Origin: Bacillus_CJ salitolerans
GTDB taxonomy: Bacteria > Bacillota > Bacilli > Bacillales > SA4
Direction of reading: 5' to 3'
DNA: 64,000 nt
Assembly (NCBI RefSeq): GCF_042680805.1
Contig: NZ_JBHUEM010000004.1
Span: 75,877 to 139,876, forward strand
Shown: one piece after another, positions 25,956-34,681 of the stretch
How the letters are laid out: each line of letters starts with the position of its first letter
Position numbering within the stretch: the first letter of the stretch is position 1
Notes under the pieces: generated by a model
What the model was told of the DNA's origin: nothing
Databases searched by the model: none
What the model saw: only the letters and a program-made list of their open reading frames with translations
Program-made: the position numbers and the translations under genes

Positions 25956-26756
25956 ATGAGTCAACGTGCTGAAGAAATACGAAAGCGAATTGCGCGGCGA
26001 AAAAAGGAAAGACATCAATTATACTCACCTCATGGTCCCAAAAGCAGGAATGCTCGCCCTACATATTTAGCTAGTGATGAGGAAAGGCATGGTTATGGAC
26101 CATTTGATACAGTGGATGATAGTGAGTCATCAGGAAGTCATCCCTTGTTTCATAAAGAATGGTTTATGTTTAAGATCTTGGCATCCGCTTGTCTAATTTT
26201 AGTTGTTGCGATTATCTTTAGAGATGGTTCAGATCGGTTTGAGCCAGTTCAAAAGTTTGTGTCCAAAACAATGGAATCTGAGTTTCAATTTGCTGCCGTC
26301 ACAGCTTGGTACGAGGATCAATTCGGTAAACCATTAGCACTGTTTCCAACGAACAATGCAGTTAATAAACAGATTGAGGACAAAACTCCAGGCTATGCAG
26401 TGCCAGCAGTCGGCTGGAGAATCCTTGAGAATTTTGAAGCGAATGGTCAAGGTGTGATGATTGAAACAGAGAGTGAATCATTTGTAGAAGCGATGAGCGA
26501 AGGAACAGTTATTTATATAGGACAAAAGCCAGATATTGGAGGAATTACAGTTGTTGTTCAACATAGTGATGGAAGTTCAGAGTCATGGTACGGGAACTTA
26601 GATTCCATTCACGTTAATTTATACGATTTTATTGAAAAAGGCTCTAAAGTCGGCAAAGCTATCAGTAACGAGGATGGTGTGAATAGCACGTTTTATTTTG
26701 GGATCAAAGAAGGAGATAGCTTTATTGATCCGATACAGGTGATAAACTTTGACTAG
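25956..26756 (+). CDS. spoIVFA: Stage IV sporulation protein FA, SpoIVFB regulator
   Basis: Mother-cell protein that anchors and inhibits the SpoIVFB protease until a forespore signal arrives. The 266 residues have a basic N terminus (MSQRAEEIRKRIARRKKE), one membrane span (about 68-88) and a C-terminal LytM/M23-like domain (about 170-260) that lacks the metal His residues of true endopeptidases. ATG 25956 fits AAGGA spacing and the known SpoIVFA start; ATGs at 25947 and 25950 are too close. It overlaps spoIVFB by 8 bases. Confidence 0.92.
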   Translation: MSQRAEEIRKRIARRKKERHQLYSPHGPKSRNARPTYLASDEERHGYGPFDTVDDSESSGSHPLFHKEWFMFKILASACLILVVAIIFRDGSDRFEPVQKFVSKTMESEFQFAAVTAWYEDQFGKPLALFPTNNAVNKQIEDKTPGYAVPAVGWRILENFEANGQGVMIETESESFVEAMSEGTVIYIGQKPDIGGITVVVQHSDGSSESWYGNLDSIHVNLYDFIEKGSKVGKAISNEDGVNSTFYFGIKEGDSFIDPIQVINFD

Positions 26757-27615
26757 AAACATTTTGACTTTAACTCAAAAAATTCAAATACATCCACTTT
26801 TCTGGTTTGTAATAGGAATTAGTATCATAACAGCCCACTTCACAGAACTTCTGATAGTTTTTATGACGGTACTGATTCATGAACTGGGCCATGCATGTAT
26901 GGCTCAGTTTTTTCATTGGAGAATCAAAAAGATCCAACTACTACCATTTGGTGGAGTTGTTGAGCTAGATGAACATGGAAACCGACCGTTAAAAGAAGAA
27001 CTATTAGTGATTCTTGCTGGGCCGTTTCAACATATTTGGATGATTGGTGTTGCCTTTTTATTTGTAAAATTACAAATTATCTCTGCGCCCATATTTGAAT
27101 TATTTATCTATCATAATCTAATTATTCTTTGTTTTAATTTACTACCTGTTTGGCCATTAGATGGTGGGAAATTATTGTTTTTATTATATTCTCTTAGAAT
27201 GCCATTCACTAAAGCACATCGCTCCATGATGATAACCTCAATTAGTGTTATTTTAGTGATCATCATGTTTACGTTTTTATTCGAACCTTACCATTTTAAT
27301 TTATGGATTATCGTCTTATTTTTACTAGTGTCTCTCTATACAGAGTGGAAACAGCGGTCATTTGTATACGTCCGTTTTTTGATGGAAAGATATTATGGTA
27401 AATATTCCAAAATAGAGAAGCTTAAGCCCTTATTAGTTGAGGAAGGAGAGCAGGTTATAGATGTTCTTGGAAAGTTCTTTAGAGGGTATAAGCATTTGAT
27501 TGTTATCACGGAAGGAAATAAACGGCGTGAACTAGATGAAAATGAATTGCTCTATGAATATTTTGCTAGAAAACGAACGACCAGTAGGGTAGGAGACCTC
27601 ACTCAAGAATATTGA
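26749..27615 (+). CDS. spoIVFB: Site-2-type intramembrane protease SpoIVFB
   Basis: Zinc metalloprotease in the outer forespore membrane that removes the pro-sequence of sigma-K. The 288 residues contain the S2P motifs HELGH at 44-48 and the NLLPVWPLDGGK segment with Asp138, plus six hydrophobic segments and a C-terminal CBS-like domain (about 225-285) that senses ATP. TTG 26749 follows AGGTGAT inside the end of spoIVFA. Confidence 0.95.
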   Translation: MTRNILTLTQKIQIHPLFWFVIGISIITAHFTELLIVFMTVLIHELGHACMAQFFHWRIKKIQLLPFGGVVELDEHGNRPLKEELLVILAGPFQHIWMIGVAFLFVKLQIISAPIFELFIYHNLIILCFNLLPVWPLDGGKLLFLLYSLRMPFTKAHRSMMITSISVILVIIMFTFLFEPYHFNLWIIVLFLLVSLYTEWKQRSFVYVRFLMERYYGKYSKIEKLKPLLVEEGEQVIDVLGKFFRGYKHLIVITEGNKRRELDENELLYEYFARKRTTSRVGDLTQEY

Positions 27616-27680
27616 CTTCTGTAAGACTAAAGCAGTAAAGTGTAACTAATGAAAAGTCTGATAAAAGTGGTGAACAGAAG

Positions 27681-29159
27681 TTGAAAAGAACGGTTATTAT
27701 GAATCTTATGAGTAATGAGAAAAGAGTGGCCGTCTTAGAAAATTCTAAGGTGGCCGAATTTCATTTTGACGATCCTTATTCAGAAGATATGGTTGGAAAT
27801 ATTTATTTAGGTAGAGTAACGAGAGTAATGCCTGGAATGCAAGCTGCCTTTGTTGATATTGGACTAGAAAAAAACGGGTTTATTCATCGAGATCAGTTAA
27901 TGTCCTTCCATTTAAGTGATATGGATATAAAGGAAAGAAAGAACCGAAGTATTTCTGAATTTGTCCATGAGGGAGAAGCTCTGATGGTGCAGGTTGAAAA
28001 AAATAGTGTGGGAACAAAAGGTCCGAAATTAACAAACCTTGTTGAAATATCAAGCAGTCTAGTCATTTATCTTCCTCATGGAAATTATCTCGCTGTTTCA
28101 AAGAAAATCGAAAGTGAAAAGCTACAATCTAGCTTAAAAGACGAGATAAAAAGCTTCATTTCAGAACCAGAAGGAATAATTGTCCGCACTGCATCGAAAC
28201 AAGCCTCTCTTCAAGAAATAAAGGATGAAATCAACCTGCTGAGAAATGAATATGAAGAAATCGTAAAGGTAACCAAGCTAAAAAAGCCTCCAGTGCTATT
28301 AAAAAAAGAAAGGGTCATTGAGGACAAAATCATCCGTGAATTAGGTCAGGAGACGATAGAAAAGATCATTGTGGATGAAGCTAATGTATTTGGGCAGTTG
28401 AAAAAGCTTTACCCTAGTATTGAGATAGAATATCATAGGCAAAAAGAAAATATATTTGCTCATTTTAATTTAGAACATGAATTAGAGAAAATGATAAAAA
28501 AAATAGTATGGCTAAAAAATGGTTCCTATTTAATTATTGACCACACTGAGGCTTTGACTGTAATTGATGTCAATACTGGAAAATTCACCGGTAACGCGAA
28601 TTTAAAAGATACTGTTTTACGGACAAATGAACAAGCAGCTATAGAAATTGCCCGTCAAATTCGCTTGAGAGATATAGGTGGGATTATTTTAGTGGACTTT
28701 ATTGATATGAAGTCAGAATCGGATAGGGAGACAATAGTAAAGGCGTTGAAGCATGAGCTCATAAAAGATAGAACACGGACTGTTATCTACGGTTTCACTC
28801 AGCTAGGTATACTTGAGATGACACGGAAAAGATTGAGAGAAAATATAACAGAGCAACAAACAACTACTTGTCCAACCTGCAGGGGGACTAGTGTAGTTCT
28901 TTCAAGTAAGTCAATCGCATTCAAACTTGAAAGAGAATTGATGGAGTTAAAGGGACAAGATATGGAAGCGGTATGGGTTGAGGCTACTAAAGATGTCAGT
29001 GAAGTGTTAATGGATCCTACTGAAAAACTACTGGATCGAATACAGCAATCCATACATATCAAACTCTATTTTACCGAAATAATTCGTTCAAAACCTGAAT
29101 ATATCATTCGTCACATTGGAACCGATGAAGATGCCAGAGAGCGTATAAATAGAAGTTGA
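27681..29159 (+). CDS. rng: RNase E/G family endoribonuclease
   Basis: Endoribonuclease that cuts AU-rich single-stranded RNA and takes part in rRNA and mRNA processing. The 492 residues comprise an N-terminal S1 RNA-binding domain (about 35-120, GNIYLGRVTRVMPGMQAAFVDIG), the RNase H-like and DNase I-like catalytic core (TVIDVNTGKFTG and VDFIDM with the metal aspartates) and the CPTCRG zinc-link. TTG start behind GTGGTGAA. B. subtilis lacks this enzyme and relies on RNase Y; here it lies between spoIVFB and rplU. Confidence 0.93.
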   Translation: MKRTVIMNLMSNEKRVAVLENSKVAEFHFDDPYSEDMVGNIYLGRVTRVMPGMQAAFVDIGLEKNGFIHRDQLMSFHLSDMDIKERKNRSISEFVHEGEALMVQVEKNSVGTKGPKLTNLVEISSSLVIYLPHGNYLAVSKKIESEKLQSSLKDEIKSFISEPEGIIVRTASKQASLQEIKDEINLLRNEYEEIVKVTKLKKPPVLLKKERVIEDKIIRELGQETIEKIIVDEANVFGQLKKLYPSIEIEYHRQKENIFAHFNLEHELEKMIKKIVWLKNGSYLIIDHTEALTVIDVNTGKFTGNANLKDTVLRTNEQAAIEIARQIRLRDIGGIILVDFIDMKSESDRETIVKALKHELIKDRTRTVIYGFTQLGILEMTRKRLRENITEQQTTTCPTCRGTSVVLSSKSIAFKLERELMELKGQDMEAVWVEATKDVSEVLMDPTEKLLDRIQQSIHIKLYFTEIIRSKPEYIIRHIGTDEDARERINRS

Positions 29160-29194
29160 CAGTAACGCGGATTTCATGATAGTATCGTAATGTT

Positions 29195-29287
29195 ATTGTT
29201 TGTAGCGCACCCGTGCTACAACCGCACAGATCAGGTGTTAAAATGATATTACATCATTACCTGTTATGGCGAGTCTGGGTAAACTTA
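29195..29287 (+). ncRNA. Ribosomal protein L21 leader
   Basis: A structured 5' leader precedes rplU. The stem around GTAGCGCACCCGTGCTAC (29202-29219), the ACCGCACAGATCAGGTGTT segment and the pairing of AGGTG with the later ACCTG (about 29234 and 29260) match the pattern of the L21 leader known upstream of rplU in Bacilli. It presumably lets L21 repress its own operon. Boundaries are approximate. Confidence 0.75.
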
Positions 29288-29301
29288 AGGAGGTGCAAAG
29301 T

Positions 29302-29610
29302 ATGTACGCAATTATTGAAACTGGCGGTAAGCAAGTAAAAGTTGAAGAAGGCCAAGCTATCTACATTGAAAAATTAGATGCTACAGAAGGCGACACGGTT
29401 ACATTTGACAAGGTTCTTTTCGTTGGTGGAGACAACGTTAAAGTTGGTAGTCCACTAGTTGATGGAGCTACTGTTTCTGCTAAGGTTGAAAAGCAAGGTC
29501 GTGGAAAGAAGCTTGTAATCTTCAAGTACAAGGCAAAGAAAAACAACCGTAAGAAGCAAGGTCATCGTCAACCTTACACTAAAGTTGTTATCGAAAAGAT
29601 CAACGCATAA
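29302..29610 (+). CDS. rplU: 50S ribosomal protein L21
   Basis: Structural protein of the large subunit that contacts 23S rRNA. The 102 residues start MYAIIETGGKQVKVEEG and end in a Lys/Arg-rich segment (KAKKNNRKKQGHRQPYT), normal for L21. ATG 29302 follows TAAGGAGGTG at ideal spacing; an in-frame ATG at 29266 is inside the leader and is not used. It is first in the conserved operon rplU-prp-rpmA. Confidence 0.97.
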   Translation: MYAIIETGGKQVKVEEGQAIYIEKLDATEGDTVTFDKVLFVGGDNVKVGSPLVDGATVSAKVEKQGRGKKLVIFKYKAKKNNRKKQGHRQPYTKVVIEKINA

Positions 29611-29620
29611 GGATTAATGT

Positions 29621-29956
29621 ATGATATACATTAAAGTAATCAGGAATTCAAATCAGCTAGTTGAATCGGTAACGGTTACAGGACATGCTGAATATGATGA
29701 GCCTGGTAAAGATATTGTTTGTGCAGGTGTTTCCGCTGTTACATTTGGGGCAGCCAATGCAGTTGAAAAACTGTGTGGTGTTGCTTTAAAGGTGGAACAG
29801 GGTGAAAGTGGATTTCTCCGCTTTATACTACCTATGAATGTAGATAGTAGTATGAACGAGAAAATTCAACTCCTAATTGAAGGTATGCTTGTATCACTAA
29901 AAACAATAGAGATATCCTATTCGGATTTTATAAACATTCAAACGAAAATCGTTTGA
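29621..29956 (+). CDS. prp: Ribosome-associated cysteine protease Prp
   Basis: Removes the N-terminal extension of ribosomal protein L27, a step needed for ribosome function in Firmicutes. The 111 residues show the catalytic His in VTGHAEYDEPG and the catalytic Cys in DIVCAGVSA. Known as YsxB in B. subtilis. It is 10 bases after rplU and 29 bases before rpmA, whose product has the matching cleavage site. Confidence 0.94.
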   Translation: MIYIKVIRNSNQLVESVTVTGHAEYDEPGKDIVCAGVSAVTFGAANAVEKLCGVALKVEQGESGFLRFILPMNVDSSMNEKIQLLIEGMLVSLKTIEISYSDFINIQTKIV

Positions 29957-29985
29957 TCACCATTATTTTATAGGAGGTGGATTTC

Positions 29986-30276
29986 ATGTTAAGATTAGAC
30001 CTTCAGTTTTTCGCTTCTAAAAAGGGAGTAGGTTCTACAAAGAACGGTCGTGACTCAATTTCTAAGCGTCTTGGTGCAAAGCGTGCAGATGGTCAATTCG
30101 TTTCTGGTGGATCAATTCTTTATCGTCAACGTGGAACTAAGATTTATCCAGGACTAAACGTTGGTAAAGGTGGAGACGATACACTATTCGCTAAGGTTGA
30201 CGGAGTTGTTAAGTTCGAAAGACTTGGCCGTGACCGTAAGCAAGTAAGTGTTTACCCAACTGCTCAAGAAGCATAA
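29986..30276 (+). CDS. rpmA: 50S ribosomal protein L27 with Prp-cleaved leader
   Basis: Large-subunit protein near the peptidyl transferase centre. The 96 residues start MLRLDLQFFASKKGVGSTKN; the LDLQFFA segment is the extension that Prp removes between Phe and Ala. ATG 29986 follows AGGAGGTG; GTG 29977 lies within that site. The gene ends before a strong terminator. Confidence 0.97.
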   Translation: MLRLDLQFFASKKGVGSTKNGRDSISKRLGAKRADGQFVSGGSILYRQRGTKIYPGLNVGKGGDDTLFAKVDGVVKFERLGRDRKQVSVYPTAQEA

Positions 30277-30296
30277 TATTACCTTTTGCTTATGAT

Positions 30297-30329
30297 AAAC
30301 TCTAACCATTTGGTTAGAGTTTATTTTTT
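30297..30329 (+). terminator. Terminator after rpmA
   Basis: A long stem of at least 12 bp (30297-30308/30311-30322) is followed by ATTTTTT. It separates the ribosomal operon from spo0B. Confidence 0.85.
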
Positions 30330-30411
30330 GCCTGTATAAAGGAAAGAAAATTAATGTTTACATAATCTTATGTGTGAAACCTACCATAATATTCTTTTCT
30401 TACTAAAACTT

Positions 30412-30420
30412 TGATATAAT
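30412..30420 (+). promoter_or_regulatory. Extended -10 promoter for spo0B-obgE
   Basis: TGATATAAT is a perfect extended -10 element (TGn plus TATAAT at 30415-30420). TTCTTT (30392-30397) 17 bases upstream is a weak -35. Confidence 0.55.
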
Positions 30421-30511
30421 AGCAATTAAATGAAGGTTCGGAAGATGACTATAAATGTCAAAGGATTAGTGCAAGACTAGTACTTGCCTAGTAGACTGAA
30501 GGAGAGCGGCT

Positions 30512-31045
30512 ATGAAAGAATGGAGTATTGTGGAGTTATTGAAACAGTCCCGTCATGATTGGTTAAATAAATTACAACTTATTAAGGGTAATTTATCTTT
30601 AAATCGAATCGAACGGGCAAAAGAAATAATTGAAGAAATTGTCATTGAATCACAAAACGAGGCAAAGCTTACAAACATGCAGCTGACAGAATTCGCTGGA
30701 TTTTTAATGACTTATAACTGGGGAAGTCATCATTTTTGCTTAGAATACGAAGTACTGGGATCTACATACGACTTATCTGAATACGATTCCGTTATGTTAC
30801 ACTGGTGTGAACAGTTTTTTACAGTAGTGGATCAATCTGTTTTGAAGACAGGTGAAAATCATTTGAGCTTGTCCATTCATTGTACTGATGCAGAAATTCG
30901 TTTCTTTTTTGATTTTAGTGGAATACTAGATGATATCGTGGCTGTAAGAGATTGGCTTGAATCAGAGGAATGGGACAAGTCCATTGTCCTGACTGAAATG
31001 ATTGCGTCCAAATCGGAACTTATAGTCGAATTGCAAGTGAAATAG
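30512..31045 (+). CDS. spo0B: Sporulation phosphotransferase Spo0B
   Basis: Relays phosphate from Spo0F to Spo0A in the sporulation phosphorelay. The 177 residues contain the SRHDWLNKLQLIKGNLSL helix with the phosphorylated His at residue 15 and a degenerate histidine-kinase-like C-terminal domain without ATP-binding boxes. Start ATG 30512 follows GAAGGAGAG. It is upstream of obgE, as in B. subtilis. Confidence 0.94.
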   Translation: MKEWSIVELLKQSRHDWLNKLQLIKGNLSLNRIERAKEIIEEIVIESQNEAKLTNMQLTEFAGFLMTYNWGSHHFCLEYEVLGSTYDLSEYDSVMLHWCEQFFTVVDQSVLKTGENHLSLSIHCTDAEIRFFFDFSGILDDIVAVRDWLESEEWDKSIVLTEMIASKSELIVELQVK

Positions 31046-31093
31046 ATAAATCGGTTTGTTTAGCCTAAAAAAGTAAAGAGTGGTGTTGATACA

Positions 31094-32380
31094 TTGTTTG
31101 TCGATCATGTCAAAATATATGTTAAAGGTGGAGACGGCGGGAATGGAATTGTTGCATACCGTCGTGAGAAATATGTACCAATGGGGGGACCTGCTGGTGG
31201 AGACGGAGGAAAGGGAGCAGACGTTATCTTTGTCGTAGAAGAAGGTCTTCGAACGTTAATGGACTTCCGTTTTAAAAGGCATTTTAAGGGTGACCGAGGG
31301 GAACATGGGAGATCTGCAAATCAACATGGTAAAGGCGCACAACCTCTCATTGTTAAAGTCCCTCCTGGAACCGTTGTAAAAGATGAAGATACAGGCAATA
31401 TCATTGCCGACTTAGTCACACATGGCCAAAAAGCTGTTATTGCAAAAGGCGGACGTGGTGGAAGAGGGAATTCCCGTTTTGCCTCACCATCTAATCCTGC
31501 ACCGGAAATTGCAGAAAATGGAGAGCCAGGTCAAGAGCGTAATGTTGTATTAGAACTAAAAGTATTAGCAGATGTTGGATTAGTAGGTTTTCCAAGTGTC
31601 GGAAAGTCAACGCTTTTGTCTGTTGTCTCTGCAGCTAAACCTAAAATTGCAGAGTATCATTTCACAACGATTGTACCAAACTTAGGTGTTGTTCAGACTG
31701 AAGATGGAAGAAGTTTTGTAATGGCGGACCTTCCAGGTCTAATAGAGGGAGCACATGAAGGTGTTGGACTTGGACATCAATTTTTAAGACACATCGAAAG
31801 AACACGTGTAATTGTACATGTAATTGATATGGCAGGGACAGAAGGAAGAGATCCGTATGAAGATTATGTAACAATAAATGCTGAATTAAAAGAATATAAT
31901 TTGCGCTTAACCGAGCGTCCACAAATTATAGCAGCGAATAAAATGGATATGCCTGATGCAGAAGAAAATTTAGAACGCTTTAAGGAACAGCTTGAAGAGG
32001 ATGTTCAAATCTTCAAGATTTCCGCCCTTACTCAAAAGGGATTAAAGGAGCTATTATTTGCAATTGCAGATATGCTTGAGCACACTGAAGAATTCCCTAT
32101 GGAAGAAGTAAAAGACGAAACAGATACACGCGTTATGTACAAGCATGAACCTGATCCTAGAAAGTTCTTTATTTCTCGTGATGATGATGGTGCATACGTA
32201 TTAACTGGTGACGAAATCGAAAAACTCTTTAAGATGACAGATTTTAGTCGGGACGAATCGATTAAACGATTTGCAAGGCAGTTGCGTACCATGGGCGTAG
32301 ACGAAGAGCTGCGTGAGCGTGGGGCGAAAGATGGAGATACAATCAGATTATTAGATTTTGAATTTGAATTTGTAGATTAA
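31094..32380 (+). CDS. obgE: GTPase Obg
   Basis: Essential GTPase involved in 50S maturation, the stringent response and, in Bacillus, stress and sporulation signalling. The 428 residues show the Gly-rich Obg fold (1-158, GGDGGNGIVAYRREKYVP), the G domain with P-loop GFPSVGKST, DLPGLIEGA and NKMD, and the C-terminal OCT domain (about 345-428). TTG 31094 follows GAGTGGTGTTG. A terminator follows. Confidence 0.97.
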   Translation: MFVDHVKIYVKGGDGGNGIVAYRREKYVPMGGPAGGDGGKGADVIFVVEEGLRTLMDFRFKRHFKGDRGEHGRSANQHGKGAQPLIVKVPPGTVVKDEDTGNIIADLVTHGQKAVIAKGGRGGRGNSRFASPSNPAPEIAENGEPGQERNVVLELKVLADVGLVGFPSVGKSTLLSVVSAAKPKIAEYHFTTIVPNLGVVQTEDGRSFVMADLPGLIEGAHEGVGLGHQFLRHIERTRVIVHVIDMAGTEGRDPYEDYVTINAELKEYNLRLTERPQIIAANKMDMPDAEENLERFKEQLEEDVQIFKISALTQKGLKELLFAIADMLEHTEEFPMEEVKDETDTRVMYKHEPDPRKFFISRDDDGAYVLTGDEIEKLFKMTDFSRDESIKRFARQLRTMGVDEELRERGAKDGDTIRLLDFEFEFVD

Positions 32381-32390
32381 TTAGGAGCAG

Positions 32391-32416
32391 AAAGGCTGTC
32401 ATTTTGACAGCCTTTT
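32391..32416 (+). terminator. Terminator after obgE
   Basis: A 10-bp stem (32391-32400/32406-32415) containing AAAGGCTGTC is followed by T residues that form part of the stem end. Fits an intrinsic terminator. Confidence 0.75.
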
Positions 32417-32588
32417 CGTGCAAATAAGTTTGTCATCTATTATTCGTCTCCAGCGACATTTAAGGTGAACAGTAAAAAAATGGGAAGAACGATTCTTTTC
32501 CTTACAAGTAACATACACTCTGCCAAGGCTTATGGGAGCTCATTAAGTTTTTTATTCAATCTTTAACAGTTTTGTCTGGGGGATACAT

Positions 32589-33038
32589 ATGAAGAAACGA
32601 ACTGAGGAGAAATTTTATTTAGTACATGAAGATGTTTTACCTGAAGCCATGAAAAAGACATTAGAAGTAAAAACACTAATGGAACAAAAAGGACTTTCTG
32701 TTTCGGCTGCAACACTGCAGGCAGATTTAAGTAGGAGTGCTTTTTATAAATATCGCGATATGATTTATCCTTTTCAAGCGATGGTCAAAGAACAAATTGT
32801 AACGATTTTTTTAACTTTAGAAGATCGATCAGGTACTTTATCAAAGCTTTTAACGATCATAGCTGATGCAGGTGGTAATGTATTAACAATTCATCAAACC
32901 ATTCCACTTCAAGGCTTGGCAAACGTGACGTTATCAATAAGCACATCTGCAATGGGAAAAGATATTGTTCAACTTATTAGTGATTTAAAGAAATTAGAAT
33001 TTGTTCATAAAGCAGATATTGTTGGATCTGGTGCATAG
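32589..33038 (+). CDS. pheB: ACT-domain protein PheB
   Basis: Small regulatory protein encoded next to pheA. The 149 residues have an N-terminal helical part resembling a helix-turn-helix (LSVSAATLQADLSRSAFYKY, about 36-55) and a C-terminal ACT domain (about 72-145, TIFLTLEDRSGTLSKLLTII). The ACT domain suggests an amino-acid-sensing role; its exact function is not established. Twelve bases separate it from pheA. Confidence 0.92.
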   Translation: MKKRTEEKFYLVHEDVLPEAMKKTLEVKTLMEQKGLSVSAATLQADLSRSAFYKYRDMIYPFQAMVKEQIVTIFLTLEDRSGTLSKLLTIIADAGGNVLTIHQTIPLQGLANVTLSISTSAMGKDIVQLISDLKKLEFVHKADIVGSGA

Positions 33039-33050
33039 AGAGGGATTAAC

Positions 33051-33914
33051 ATGGATATAGTTATCGGGTATTTAGGGCCAAAAGCTACCTTTACAGAGCA
33101 GGCTGTTAGAACGATTTTCGACGGTCATGCAATCAAACCTTTTCCATCTATCCCTGCCTGTATACAAGGAGTCGAAGAGGGAGTCATTACATATGGTATT
33201 GTTCCAATTGAGAATACAATAGAGGGATCGGTTACGCTAACATTAGATTATTTAATTCATGAGTATCAGTTACCAATCGTAGGGGAAATAATCGTCCCCA
33301 TTCAACAACATTTAATGATCCACCCTAAGAACACAAAGCAAAGCCGTATAGAAAAGATACTCTCGCATCCTCATGCATTGGCACAATGCAGAAAATACCT
33401 ACATGATTCCTTTTCATCTGTTGAGCAAGTTGAAATGTTATCTACTAGTGCTGCAGCAAGGTATGTAATGGAAAATAGTGAGGAAGCTATTGGTGCGATT
33501 GCGAACGAATTAGCAGCGAAAGAATATGGGTTACAAATCATAGCTCGAAATATTCATGATTATGAAAATAACCATACCCGTTTTGTCATCATCCAAAGAG
33601 CTAATGATGAGGTGAAGAGCATATTTAAAGGGGAGGATTATAAAACAACCCTTGCCATCACCCTGCCTACAGATCAACCAGGTGCACTTTACCAAGTTCT
33701 TGCAGCTTTTGCATGGAGAAAGCTTAACCTATCAAAAATTGAATCAAGACCACTGAAAACAGGCCTCGGAAATTATCTATTTATCATTGATGTAACAGAA
33801 AGTATGAACAACATCTTGGTAAATGGAGCTATTAATGAATTAGAGGCTTTAGGCTGCGGAGTTACTTGCCTCGGCAGCTACCCTGTACTCACAAACAAAA
33901 GCTCCTTTGTATAG
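33051..33914 (+). CDS. pheA: Prephenate dehydratase
   Basis: Converts prephenate to phenylpyruvate in phenylalanine synthesis. The 287 residues include the periplasmic-binding-like PDT domain starting GYLGPKATFTEQA, the catalytic NNHTRFVII motif (Thr-Arg-Phe), and a C-terminal ACT domain with KIESRPLKTGLGNYLF that binds phenylalanine for feedback inhibition. The last codons are part of the terminator stem. Confidence 0.96.
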   Translation: MDIVIGYLGPKATFTEQAVRTIFDGHAIKPFPSIPACIQGVEEGVITYGIVPIENTIEGSVTLTLDYLIHEYQLPIVGEIIVPIQQHLMIHPKNTKQSRIEKILSHPHALAQCRKYLHDSFSSVEQVEMLSTSAAARYVMENSEEAIGAIANELAAKEYGLQIIARNIHDYENNHTRFVIIQRANDEVKSIFKGEDYKTTLAITLPTDQPGALYQVLAAFAWRKLNLSKIESRPLKTGLGNYLFIIDVTESMNNILVNGAINELEALGCGVTCLGSYPVLTNKSSFV

Positions 33915-33930
33915 GGAGCTTTTGTTTGTG
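33890..33930. terminator. Terminator overlapping the end of pheA
   Basis: A long stem of at least 15 bp pairs 33891-33905 with 33914-33929 around an 8-base loop. The upstream arm and the stop codon lie within the pheA reading frame. Runs of A and T on the two arms would allow use in both directions. Confidence 0.75.
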
Positions 33931-34036
33931 AATAGCTAATGTAACTAGTATCAATACATAGGTTCATTACCGGCATACCGGCCATATTAACATGTTTACC
34001 GATCAATAAGGGGTATAACCGTGCTTGTATTTCAAA

Positions 34037-34087
34037 CTATTGGCCATTTACCGGTCTACCATACCATACTCCATTTGCCATTGCCAT
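34037..34087 (-). CDS. Possible 16-residue peptide between pheA and niaR
   Basis: A short frame downstream of niaR reads MAMANGVWYGRPVNGQ and then stops. There is no ribosome site in front of it, and the surrounding 195 bases hold no other gene; CCGG-rich short repeats occur (33970-34060). It could be a remnant or chance; confidence is low. Confidence 0.12.
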   Translation of the reverse strand: MAMANGVWYGRPVNGQ

Positions 34088-34125
34088 TTTGATTGGATCA
34101 AAGATTTGGTCGCTTACGTCTCTTA

Positions 34126-34668
34126 TTAAGCTTGCAGTAATATCCCTGCATCACGTAAAGATCGGCAAGCTCTTTCAAGTTTTTCTTGTGAATCTGCTTC
34201 TAATGTATGAAGGTGAATTCCATCTGTTAACTCTGATAATAACGGGGCATTTGTTTCCTTTAATTTTGTAAGAAACTGTTCCACTTCACTTCGATTGCTC
34301 ACCATTACAGAGGCAGTTAAATCACCATATACAGGATGCTCGATTTTTACATCCTTTACTCGAACGCCATGGTCTACAATTATAAATAATTCTTCCTTCG
34401 TTTGATCAGGAGTATGTTGACATACAACAACCTGCTCAAAAAGATGATGATTAGTTTTATCGTGAATGTATATGTAGCCTTCTGATGTTGCGAGAATCGG
34501 CTCTTGTTTGGCTTTTAATAAAGACATGTCTCCGACAATTACTTGTCTGCTGACATTTGCCTTTACAGCCAATTCACTTCCCTTCATAGGTGCTTGTGAA
34601 TTTTTCAATACATCAAGTAAATACTGCCTTCGTTCTTCTCCTGCTAACTTTTTCTTTCCTTCTGGCAT
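34126..34668 (-). CDS. niaR: NAD biosynthesis repressor NiaR
   Basis: Niacin-responsive repressor of NAD genes (YrxA in B. subtilis). The 180 residues have an N-terminal winged helix (about 10-65, RRQYLLDVLKNS ... LAVKANVSRQVIVGDMSLL) and a C-terminal 3H domain with conserved His residues (VDHGVRVKDVKIEHPVYGDL and ...TDGIHLHTL) that bind metal and nicotinate. It is 13 bases downstream of nifS on the same strand and faces nadBCA through the shared control region. Confidence 0.93.
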   Translation of the reverse strand: MPEGKKKLAGEERRQYLLDVLKNSQAPMKGSELAVKANVSRQVIVGDMSLLKAKQEPILATSEGYIYIHDKTNHHLFEQVVVCQHTPDQTKEELFIIVDHGVRVKDVKIEHPVYGDLTASVMVSNRSEVEQFLTKLKETNAPLLSELTDGIHLHTLEADSQEKLERACRSLRDAGILLQA

Positions 34669-34681
34669 TCATATCCCACCT

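Noticed and set aside
32417..32588. T-box leader before pheB-pheA
   Set aside because: The GGTGGAACCGCG-type T-box sequence and a specifier loop are not visible.
34089..34271. 60-residue rightward frame opposite the end of niaR
   Set aside because: It is a shadow of niaR with no ribosome site.
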